Shown piece after piece: positions 18,567 to 27,100 of a DNA stretch of 64,000 nt. Within the stretch, counting starts at the first letter, position 1. Every line of letters starts with the position of its first letter. The stretch comes from JAVBMV01 sp031552145 (GTDB lineage: Bacteria; Myxococcota; Myxococcia; Myxococcales; UBA5297): assembly GCA_031552145.1 (NCBI GenBank), contig JAVBMV010000003.1:62001-126000 (forward strand). The letters are read 5' to 3'. The notes below the pieces were generated by a model. The model searched no databases. It saw nothing but the letters and a program-made list of their open reading frames with translations, and was not told the origin of the DNA. A program made the translations under genes and the position numbers.

Positions 18567-19264
18567 GCTGGCGAGGGCAGCTCGCCTGCGCCCTGTTCTT
18601 CGCCCCAGTGGCGCTGGGAGCGGGCCCCGCCAGCGACGAAGCGCGCTCCGAGTTGGTCAGACCTCTCGAGCTTCCCGACGACTTCGAGCATCCCCTGCCC
18701 TACGGGGCACCTCTCGCGCTCGAGGCGCTAGAGGTCACCGAGGGGGCGCTCACGGCGCTCGGCGACGGCGCCCTGCTCGTCGAGAGCCCGAAGATGCGCG
18801 CCGTCGCCCTCTCGGGCAGAGCGCGCGCGGCCTCGCTGCGCATCACATGGCTGGGCCCGACGGAAGAGCAGGCGCCGCTTCGATCGGGCGAGCTGCGCCA
18901 GCAGGTCGGGTTGAAGCTGCGCGCGCGAGATGGCTGTAATCTGGTCTACGTCATGTGGCGCCTCTCTCCCGCGGAGGGGCTCTCGGTCCAGGTGAAGCGC
19001 AACCCGGGCGAAGAGCGGTCGATCGAATGCGGAAATGGCGGGTACCGGACCATCGCGCCGGAGCGGCGAGCGCCCTTCCCAGCGATGGTTCCCGGAGAGG
19101 AACGGGAGCTCACCGCGCTCCTCTCGGGAGAGCGCCTCACCGTCCGAATCGACGGGCGAGCGGTCTGGGAAGGGCAGCTGGGCAAGGAGGCGCTCTCCTT
19201 CGACGGCCCCATCGGCCTGCGCAGCGACAACGGCAAGTTCCTGCTGGAGCTGAGGGGGCGTTAG
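18563..19264 (+). CDS. Secreted ConA-like (DUF1080/LamG-type) protein
   Basis: A 233-residue protein with a signal peptide (about 1-20, ACALFFAPVALGAG). The rest is a jelly-roll fold of the concanavalin type. The C-terminal strands VRIDGRAVWEGQLG and GPIGLRSDNGKFLLELRG are close to the end of DUF1080 (3-keto-disaccharide hydrolase) and LamG-like domains, which bind or cut glycans. No catalytic residues can be assigned. ATG 18563 overlaps the preceding stop by 4 bases, so it belongs to the polysaccharide cluster, where it may bind, trim or guide the polymer in the periplasm. Confidence 0.75.
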   Translation: MSWRGQLACALFFAPVALGAGPASDEARSELVRPLELPDDFEHPLPYGAPLALEALEVTEGALTALGDGALLVESPKMRAVALSGRARAASLRITWLGPTEEQAPLRSGELRQQVGLKLRARDGCNLVYVMWRLSPAEGLSVQVKRNPGEERSIECGNGGYRTIAPERRAPFPAMVPGEERELTALLSGERLTVRIDGRAVWEGQLGKEALSFDGPIGLRSDNGKFLLELRGR

Positions 19265-19342
19265 CGCCTCGGGCGCCACCTTCCTCTCCTGCCGTCGGCG
19301 CGATGGCCCTGGCGGGGGCGGTGCGGCTATAAGGGCGGGCTG

Positions 19343-22300
19343 ATGCTCGACCACGGTCCCATGCCAGAGGTCTCCATGCTCACCCTCCTGGGCGGCCCGG
19401 CCGCCTCCACCTTCCGCTTGGCGCGCCTCCTGGGGCGATGCCGCGAGCGAGCGCCGTCGCTCTCCTCCCTAGAGTCGCGCCATCTCTATCTCCTCGACTG
19501 CGCCGCCGCGCCCTCACGAGAGGAGCGCGCGCGGCTCTGCGAGCTGCTGGAGGTCGCGCCGAGTGAGGCGGAGGCACACACTCACGCCGACTGGGCCGCG
19601 GGCGCGGAGCGGTTCGTCGTCATTCCTCGGCCCGGCACCCAGTCTCCCTGGTCCACCAAGGCGACAGAGATTCTTCGAGGCTGCGGGCTCTCCACTGTCC
19701 GCCGAGTAGAGCGGGGCACTCTTTTTCTACTGAAGGGGGCGGAGGGCGCAATGGCGCCCGAGCAGCGCGCTCGAGTAGCGCCGCTCCTCTTCGACCGCAT
19801 GACGCAGCACCTGCTCGCTACCGTCGAGGAGGCGGCGCTGCTCTTCGAGCGCCGCGCGCCGCGCCGGCTGGAGCGCGTCGCGCTGCGCAAGGGCGGACGC
19901 GAGGCGCTGGCGGAGGCGAATCAGCGCCTCGGCTTCGCGCTGGCGAACGACGAGATCGACTACCTGGTCGCGCGCTTCGAAGAGCTGGAGCGCGATCCCA
20001 CCGATGTCGAGCTCATGATGTTCGCCCAGGCCAACAGCGAGCACTGTCGCCACAAGATCTTCAACGCCTCTTTCTCCATCGACGGAGAGCCCGCGGAACG
20101 CTCGCTCTTCCAGGCCATTCGCAACACCTCCTCGGCGAGCCCCGCGGGACTCCTCTCGGCCTACAAGGACAACGCCGCGGTGATGGAGGGGGCGCTCGTC
20201 GACCGGCTCTTCCCTGACAGCGACCTAGGCGAATATGCGCCGCACCGCGAGCCGACGCATTTGCTGATGAAGGTGGAGACGCACAACCACCCCACGGCCA
20301 TCGCCCCTTTCCCCGGCGCCGCGACCGGCTCGGGGGGGGAGATTCGGGACGAGGGCGCCACAGGCAAGGGCGCGCGCCCCAAGGCGGGCCTCACCGGCTT
20401 CTCCGTCTCGCATTTGCGGATCCCTGGCTACGAGCGCCCCTGGGAAGAGCCCTATGGGCGCCCGGAGACCATCGCCTCCCCCCTCTCGATCATGCTCGAG
20501 GGCCCCATCGGCGCCGCCGCCTTCAACAACGAGTTCGGTCGACCCAATCTCTGTGGCTATTTCCGCAGCTTCGAGCTGGCACTCGATGGCGCCGAGGGCA
20601 CTCAGGAGGTCCGCGGCTACCACAAGCCGATCATGCTTGCGGGCGGCATGGGCATGGTGCGCGAGGCGCATGTGCAGAAAGAGCGGCTCTCGCCGGGCGA
20701 CAAGCTGGTGGTGCTCGGTGGCCCCGCGATGCTCATCGGACTGGGCGGCGGCGCCGCTTCATCGCTCTCGCAGGGCATGAGCGACGCGAAGCTCGACTTC
20801 GCCTCGGTTCAGCGCGATAACCCCGAGATGCAGCGCCGCTGCCAGGAGTTGATCGATCGGTGCTGGGCGCTCAGCGAACAGAGCCCCATCCGCTCAATCC
20901 ACGACGTGGGCGCGGGAGGGCTCTCCAACGCGCTGCCCGAGCTGGTGCACGACGCCGGCCTGGGGGCGCGGATCGAGCTGCGCGACATTCCCAGCGCAGA
21001 GGAGGGGCTCTCGCCGCTCGAGCTCTGGTGCAACGAGGCGCAGGAGCGCTATGTGCTCGCGATTCCACCCACCGAGCTGGAGCGTTTCGCCGCGCTCTGC
21101 GAGCGCGAGCGAGCGCCCTATGCCGTGGTCGGCGAGGCGACCCTCGAACAGCGGCTGCTCGTCACCGACCGGCTCCTGGACGAGTCCCCCATCGACCTCC
21201 CCATGGATCTGCTCTTCGGCAAGCCGCCCAAGATGCACCGGGAGGCCGTGACGCGCCCGCCCCCGCGGCGCGGCGTCGCGCTGCCCCATGCCTTCGCGGA
21301 GCTGGCCGAACGAGTGCTTTCCCACCCCACGGTCGCCGACAAGTCCTTCCTCATCACCATCGGAGATCGGACCGTCTCCGGCCACTCTTGCCGCGATCCC
21401 TTCGTCGGCCCGTGGCAGGTCCCCGTCGCCGACTGCGCGGTGACGCTCGCCACCCTGCTGCCGGAGGGCGAGGGCGCGCTGCGCGGCGAGGCGATGGCCG
21501 TGGGCGAGCGCACACCTATCGCGCTCCTCGACGCGGCCGCCTCGGCGCGCATGGCCGTCGCGGAGGCGATCACCAACATCGCCGCGGCCCGCATCGGCAA
21601 GCTCGGCGACATCAAGCTCTCCGCCAACTGGATGGCTTCCGCCGGCAGCCCCGGCGAGGATGCGGCGCTCTACGCGGCGGTCGAGGCGGTGGGCATGGAG
21701 CTCTGCCCCGCGCTCGGGCTCGCCATTCCAGTGGGCAAGGACTCGCTCTCGATGCGGACGATCTGGGAGGAGCAGGGGCAGCCTCGCAGCGTCACCGCGC
21801 CGCTCTCGCTCGTCGTGAGCGCCTTCGCGCCCGTGCTCGACGTGCGCCGCTCCTTGACGCCGCAGTTGGTCGAGCCGGGGGGCGACACGCGCCTCCTCTT
21901 CATCGACCTCGCCAATGGCGAGCAACGGCTGGGCGGCTCCATCGCGGCGCAGGTCACCGGGCAGCTCGGCGCCACCGCGCCCGACCTCGAGGACCCCGAG
22001 CTGCTCAAGAGATTCTTCGCGGCGCTCCAGACGCTCAACGAGGCGGGGCTGCTCCTTGCCTATCACGACCGCTCCGACGGCGGGCTCTTCGCGACCCTCG
22101 CGGAGATGGCCTTCGCCGGCCACTGCGGGCTCTGCGTGGACGTGGAGGAGCTGGGGCCCGATGCCATGGCGGGCTTCTTCAACGAGGAGTTGGGTGCGGT
22201 GGTGCAGGTGCGCGCCGAGGCCCTCGCGCGGGTGTCCGAGCTCCTCGAACAGCATGGACTCGGCGGGTGCTATCACCTGCTGGGCAGGCCCACGACGGAG

Positions 22301-23308
22301 CCGCGCATCGTCCTCGGCCACACGGGGAAGACCCTCCTCTCCTGCAACACCTTCGATCTGCAGGCGCAGTGGTCGAGGCCCAGCTACGAGCTCCAGCGGC
22401 TGCGCGACAATCCCGAGTGCGCCGATTCGGAGCGGGCGCTGCGCCTCGCGCCGAGCCACGCGGGACTCTCCCCCAAGCTCACCTTCGACCTGGCCTCGGC
22501 GAGGGTAGCGCCTCCCCTCGTGGCCCGCGAGCAGCGCCCCAAGGTGGCGATCCTGCGCGAGCAGGGGGTCAATGGGCAGCTCGAGATGGCCGCCGCTTTC
22601 CACTCGGCGGGCTTTCGCACCTTCGACGTTCACATGAGCGACCTACTTCATGGGCGCGCCGACCTCGCCGACTTCGTGGGGCTCGCCGCCTGTGGCGGCT
22701 TCTCCTATGGCGACGTGCTGGGTGCCGGCGGCGGCTGGGCCAAATCGATCCTCTACAATCAGCGGCTCCGCGACCAGTTCGCCGCCTTCTTCGCGAGGGG
22801 AGATACCTTTGGCATCGGCATCTGCAACGGCTGCCAGATGCTCTCGCGGCTCACCGAGCTGATGGTGGGCGCATCCCACTTCCCGCGCTTCGTGCGCAAC
22901 CTCTCCGAGCAGTACGAGGCGCGCCTGGTGCAGGTGCGGATCGAGCCAAGCCCCTCCCTCTTCCTGTCGGGCATGGAGGGGAGCCTGCTCCCCATCGTCG
23001 TCTCGCATGGCGAGGGGCGTGTCGAGGCGTGCAGCGCCGGGGCACAGGATGCGCTGGAGCGCTCGGGGCTCGTGGCGCTGCGCTACGCCGACTTCCAGGG
23101 ATCGCCCACGGAGCGCTATCCCATGAACCCCAACGGCTCGCCCGGCGGGATCGCCGGCGTCACCACCGTCGATGGCCGCTTCACCCTGATGATGCCCCAC
23201 CCAGAGCGTGTCTTTCGCGCGCTCCAGTTCTCCTGGGCGCCGCGCGAGTGGGGCGATCAGAGCCCCTGGATGGTGGCCTTCAAGAACCTCAGGAAGGCCG
23301 TCGGCTGA
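19343..23308 (+). CDS. purL: Phosphoribosylformylglycinamidine synthase, large single-chain form
   Basis: A 1321-residue enzyme of purine synthesis converting FGAR, glutamine and ATP to FGAM. It is the long single-chain type of proteobacteria and eukaryotes. The N-terminal domain has RPGTQSPWSTKATEI, the linker has MMFAQANSEHCRHKIFNA, ATP-binding and substrate regions have VETHNHPTAIAPFPGAATGSGGEIRDEGATG (substrate His and Gly-rich loop), and the C-terminal glutaminase has the nucleophile in GICNGCQM and the His-x-Glu near HPERVFRALQFSW. All parts are intact. The ATG at 19343 follows AGGGCGGGC. Not obviously co-transcribed with the polysaccharide cluster (78-base gap without a hairpin). It converges on the tRNA-Phe gene across a strong hairpin. 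Confidence 0.97.
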   Translation: MLDHGPMPEVSMLTLLGGPAASTFRLARLLGRCRERAPSLSSLESRHLYLLDCAAAPSREERARLCELLEVAPSEAEAHTHADWAAGAERFVVIPRPGTQSPWSTKATEILRGCGLSTVRRVERGTLFLLKGAEGAMAPEQRARVAPLLFDRMTQHLLATVEEAALLFERRAPRRLERVALRKGGREALAEANQRLGFALANDEIDYLVARFEELERDPTDVELMMFAQANSEHCRHKIFNASFSIDGEPAERSLFQAIRNTSSASPAGLLSAYKDNAAVMEGALVDRLFPDSDLGEYAPHREPTHLLMKVETHNHPTAIAPFPGAATGSGGEIRDEGATGKGARPKAGLTGFSVSHLRIPGYERPWEEPYGRPETIASPLSIMLEGPIGAAAFNNEFGRPNLCGYFRSFELALDGAEGTQEVRGYHKPIMLAGGMGMVREAHVQKERLSPGDKLVVLGGPAMLIGLGGGAASSLSQGMSDAKLDFASVQRDNPEMQRRCQELIDRCWALSEQSPIRSIHDVGAGGLSNALPELVHDAGLGARIELRDIPSAEEGLSPLELWCNEAQERYVLAIPPTELERFAALCERERAPYAVVGEATLEQRLLVTDRLLDESPIDLPMDLLFGKPPKMHREAVTRPPPRRGVALPHAFAELAERVLSHPTVADKSFLITIGDRTVSGHSCRDPFVGPWQVPVADCAVTLATLLPEGEGALRGEAMAVGERTPIALLDAAASARMAVAEAITNIAAARIGKLGDIKLSANWMASAGSPGEDAALYAAVEAVGMELCPALGLAIPVGKDSLSMRTIWEEQGQPRSVTAPLSLVVSAFAPVLDVRRSLTPQLVEPGGDTRLLFIDLANGEQRLGGSIAAQVTGQLGATAPDLEDPELLKRFFAALQTLNEAGLLLAYHDRSDGGLFATLAEMAFAGHCGLCVDVEELGPDAMAGFFNEELGAVVQVRAEALARVSELLEQHGLGGCYHLLGRPTTEPRIVLGHTGKTLLSCNTFDLQAQWSRPSYELQRLRDNPECADSERALRLAPSHAGLSPKLTFDLASARVAPPLVAREQRPKVAILREQGVNGQLEMAAAFHSAGFRTFDVHMSDLLHGRADLADFVGLAACGGFSYGDVLGAGGGWAKSILYNQRLRDQFAAFFARGDTFGIGICNGCQMLSRLTELMVGASHFPRFVRNLSEQYEARLVQVRIEPSPSLFLSGMEGSLLPIVVSHGEGRVEACSAGAQDALERSGLVALRYADFQGSPTERYPMNPNGSPGGIAGVTTVDGRFTLMMPHPERVFRALQFSWAPREWGDQSPWMVAFKNLRKAVG

Positions 23309-23323
23309 GGCGATTCCCGCGGA

Positions 23324-23363
23324 AACGAATGAAGGCGGACCCGAGGGCCCGCCTTCATTCGTT
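23324..23363. terminator. Bidirectional hairpin between purL and tRNA-Phe
   Basis: An 18-bp stem with one A-C mismatch (AACGAATGAAGGCGG... with ...CCGCCTTCATTCGTT) around a 4-base loop. It lies 15 bases after the purL stop and 17 bases beyond the 3' end of the tRNA on the other strand, so it can end both transcripts. Neither side has a T run. Confidence 0.8.
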
Positions 23364-23380
23364 CGAGTATGCTCTCACTG

Positions 23381-23453
23381 TGCCCAGGGACGGAATTGAA
23401 CCATCGACACTTGGATTTTCAGTCCAATGCTCTACCAACTGAGCTACCTGGGC
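23381..23453 (-). tRNA. tRNA-Phe (anticodon GAA)
   Basis: Read on the minus strand it forms a complete 73-base cloverleaf: acceptor GCCCAGG pairs with CCTGGGC plus discriminator A. The D arm contains AGCTCAGTTGGTAGAGC, the anticodon stem TTGGA/TCCAA encloses loop CTGAAAA with anticodon GAA, and the T arm has GGTTCAATTCC. The CCA end is not encoded. There is no intron. Confidence 0.97.
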
Positions 23454-23465
23454 GAAGCGGCGCGC

Positions 23466-23494
23466 ATCTTCCCCACCCGGGCAGGCAGTGTCAA
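23466..23494 (-). promoter_or_regulatory. Sigma-70 promoter of tRNA-Phe
   Basis: On the minus strand TTGACA (23489-23494) is followed, after exactly 17 bases, by GAAGAT (23466-23471). The tRNA 5' end lies 13 bases further. The -35 box is perfect, the -10 box is weak (3 of 6). Placement directly before a stable-RNA gene supports it. Confidence 0.7.
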
Positions 23495-23505
23495 GACCAG
23501 GCGCG

Positions 23506-23946
23506 TTATCCCAGATATTGAGCCGAGATGAACTCCTTCAGCTCGCGGTTCTCCACCTCGGTCTGGGAGTGGACCACCTTGAGCACATCGCCGATGGAGA
23601 CGATGCCCGCCAGGCGGCCACCCTCAAAGATGGGCATGTGGCGGATGCGGTGCTTGGTCATCAGCTCTTGGATGCGATCGAGGTCATCCTCGGGCTCCCC
23701 GGTAATGAGGGCGCGTGTCATCACCTCCGCCACCCGCACCCCGGCCAACCCATCGAGATTGGCGGCGCACCGCCGCAGAATATCTCGCTCGCTGATGATC
23801 CCGACAATCTGGCTCCTCTCCCCCGCGACCAGCAGCGCGCCGATGTTTTGATCCACCAGCAGCTTCACAGCCTCCTGCACCGTGCGCCCCTCCTCGATGC
23901 AGTGGACCACGCTGCCCTTCTCCTTCAGGATCTCCTTGACTCGCAT
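23506..23946 (-). CDS. Two-CBS-domain protein
   Basis: A 146-residue soluble protein made of two CBS domains in tandem: residues about 5-60 (with ALLVAGERSQIVGIISERDILR) and about 75-130 (with HMPIFEGGRLAGIVSIGDVLK). CBS pairs bind adenine nucleotides and usually regulate a partner. Stand-alone versions like this are common and mostly uncharacterised. The frame is open upstream, but MRVKEILKEKG at 23946 is the natural start, with GGAGGG placed 6 bases before. Monocistronic, transcribed towards the tRNA. Confidence 0.92.
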   Translation of the reverse strand: MRVKEILKEKGSVVHCIEEGRTVQEAVKLLVDQNIGALLVAGERSQIVGIISERDILRRCAANLDGLAGVRVAEVMTRALITGEPEDDLDRIQELMTKHRIRHMPIFEGGRLAGIVSIGDVLKVVHSQTEVENRELKEFISAQYLG

Positions 23947-24084
23947 TTGCCCTCCAGTTTGCGCCCGGGAAGAGTGACCGGACTGCGAAAGGTCTCCAGG
24001 TAAGGAGCCCCCCCGAGGGCGCGCAACTGGAAGCGGCGCGAGAAGCGCTTCCCCCGCGCCAAGCGCCATGCGCAGAACAAAAGA

Positions 24085-24111
24085 GGGGCGCCGGCAAGAA
24101 GCCAGCGCCCC
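24085..24111 (-). terminator. Rho-independent terminator of the large lipoprotein gene
   Basis: An 11-bp stem with one mismatch (GGGGCGCTGGC and GCCGGCGCCCC read on the minus strand) with loop TTCTT. It is followed on the minus strand by TCTTTTGTTCTG. It begins 25 bases after the stop of the lipoprotein gene. Confidence 0.8.
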
Positions 24112-24136
24112 TTCTGCAGCTCGATGACAGGGGTCG

Positions 24137-27100
24137 TTAGTTGGGCTTCGGCACGAAGACGGGCGTCGGCTGCAGATCCCAGCTGATGCCGCGCACGTCG
24201 CGCACCGAGGTACCCAAGCCAGTCGTCGTCGAGGGCCCGATGGTGTAGCTGCCGTTCGGCGTCATGGTGCCCGTGGTGAGGACCACGGTGTGATTGTCGG
24301 TCGCGCTCAGAACCGCGTTCTTCACCTTGACAGTTCCGCCCGTAACGAAACGGAACTGGATGTTATTGGCCTGGGGGCCGTTCTCAGCGCGCTCCTCGTC
24401 GCGGGTGTCGACCTTCTGCAGGCTGGCGCCGTCGACGGCGCGGTTGAAGGTGACCCGCACGGTCTCGAGGCCGTCGGAGGCGACCCCCACGATCTTCAGC
24501 GCTGGACAGTTGGCCAGCGCGATCTGGGTGTCGTTCCACGCCGTAATCTGCGCGCTCGAGCCGAGCAGCTCCGAGATTCCGGCGAGCGGCGAGGTGACGG
24601 TGACACAGGTATTCTCGTCGAGCGCCCATCGGCTCACGAGCTCTTGAGGCAACCGCAGCGTCTGGTTCGTCGAGGTGCTCACGATGGAGGAACCGCTCAT
24701 GACATAGGCCTCGAAAGAGGCATAGTAGTAGCCACCCAGCGAGGGCTTGAAGAGATCGCCCAAGGGGGGGCGGATAATCTGCCCGGTCACCTTTAGGAGC
24801 CTCCCCTCGTTCACGAGGGCGTAGTCGCTCCCCGTGGGGAGGGTTGAGACGAGAGTCGCCACATCGATCGCGTTCCTCTGCACCACGCTGAACGAGGAGA
24901 CCTTGGTCACGATCTTGGCGGGCGAGATCACCTTCTCCGTCGCGACGAACTTCACGAGATCGCCCGCCTCCACCGCGACGCCACCGGTCGCGCTCGAGAG
25001 CACCCAGATGGCCTGCCCATCCTTCTCGGCCTGCACAGAAAAGGCGGCCACCTCGCCATTGATGGGATTATAGGGGCGCACCCAGGTTACATAGGCGCCA
25101 CCGATGGTCTGCTCCTTCTTCTCGCCGCCCATCCGCAGGTCGCGAATCTGCTTTGACCAATCGGCGACACCTTCCTCCGAAATGTTGACGGAGGGCATCT
25201 GCACCGTCCCAGAATCGGCGAGCTTGCCATCGGTACCACAATAGAAGCAGCTCAGCTGTCCCGGGGCGGCAGTGCAGTCCTCGGGGTTCGCCTTCTTGCA
25301 TTCCGGCGGGATGACACAGACCTTCCATGCGAGCGAGTAGAAGCCGGTTCTGTTCGTCTCGTAGCGACCGACGAAGTGATCTGTGTTGCCCGTACCGGAA
25401 GTTGCCGCATAGTAGGCCCGCTGCCAAGAGCTGGTCGGCCATTCGCTGGGGTGGCGAGAGTCGCCCAGGCCGAGCTTCACCATAATGTAGGGATCGCGAT
25501 CGTTGCCTGCCTGCACACGACCCGCCATCGCCGCGGAGGAGAGCGCGAGCTCGGCGGAGATGGGCGCGCCGCGCCCTATGTGGTCGAAGGTGGTCGTCAG
25601 CAGGCTGCAAGATGCTCCCGCATCGACCGCCGTGAGACGAGTTCCAGGAGCGCCCGCGCAATCGGCGTTGGCCTTTCCGGGAGTAGCAGCGGCGGGAGCG
25701 CACCAGAACGCCACCGTGTTTCTGGGGACCGGAGTCGGGTTGGCCGTATAGCCATTTTCAACGAAGTTCTTTGAAAGCGCCTTCGCCGTATTAGCGGGGA
25801 GGAACGAGGCCGGCACATCGAAGCGCTCGAGCAGCAGAGTGCCGCGGCGCAGCTCCACTGTCACCGCGCTGTTCGCGGGCAGCGAGAGCCCTCCGACTGC
25901 GTAGAAGTAGGCATTGGCCTCGATCCCAGAGATATCACCCGAAGAGAGCACCACATGGCCCGCGGGCTCGATTCGCACCGGCGCATGCGACTTCGCGCCA
26001 TTGGGCAGCGCATAGGAGGCCGCGCCGACATGAAGGGTGACGTCGGCGAGCGAGACAGGACTGGCCGAGAGGTTTCTCAGCTCGATCCAACTTGGCTGCG
26101 GTGAGGTGCCCGCATGCAGCTCGGTGATGAGCAGATCGCCGGGCAACGCGGCGCGCGCGCGGGTAAGGCACTTCGGTTCGCCAGCGCCCATATCTTCGAA
26201 GTGACAGGCGGACTTGTCGTCGCAGTAGGTGAGCGACTCCGTATATTTACAGTTGGCCACCGCGTCCGTGTGGGCGTCGTTCCACTCGTGATCACAGTGC
26301 TGGTTCGTGTAGATGAGGACCGTGCCCACGCCGTAGCCACAGCCCTTCGTCTTGGTTTCGCAGCTCGCGCAGTGGTTCGTAATGCACTGGCCGTTCTGCG
26401 GGAAGCAGACCTTGCCGCTGGCCGTACAATCCACATAGTTGGCCTGGGCAACATCGGAGTAGCTACATTTGTAGGGCGAAGCGACGCTGTCGCCGATCGA
26501 GCAGGTTCCCGGGTTCATCTTGGGGATCGCCTTCTTGAGATCGGCAGTGCAGGTTCCCGCGGGCGGATTGTTACAGAGATTGGCGGCACCCTCGGCGGTG
26601 CACTTGTCCTCGCAAACGCCGGGCTGGCCCGAGAAAGTGTAGAGCGGCGCGCAGACAGCGCACTTCGCGGTGGCGTCGCCGGGATCGGTCATCCAACCGG
26701 TATCGCAGTTTTTCGTCCTGCCCACCTTGGCGGAGACCTCCGACTTGTTGGGGACGCCGGGCTTGTCATCGTAGGCCACGACGCGCAGGTAGTAATCCGT
26801 ATTGGGGTTCAGGTCCGTCGAGTCGAGCGTAAAGGAGACCAGGGTGCCCTGCGCTCCGGGGAGGGGAAAGCCGGGCGTGGCAGGATCGATTGGCGTGGCC
26901 GGGATGGTGAGCGAATCGCTGGTCGACCAATAGAGCTCATAGCCCGCCACGCTCCCCTCGTTGCCATCATCTCCGGGGTGCTTCCATTTGAAGGTGATGG
27001 AGTGCCAGTTATCAGACACCGACGGCTCGAAGACCACCTTGGCGGGAGGCGTCATATCCTCCACCGAGAACTTCTCTTTCCCGACGATCGCCTTGAACTG

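Noticed and set aside
20860..23442. An 860-residue plus-strand frame overlapping purL and running into the tRNA region
   Set aside because: Low-complexity Arg/Ala/Gly/Pro sequence in a different frame of purL, which is complete.
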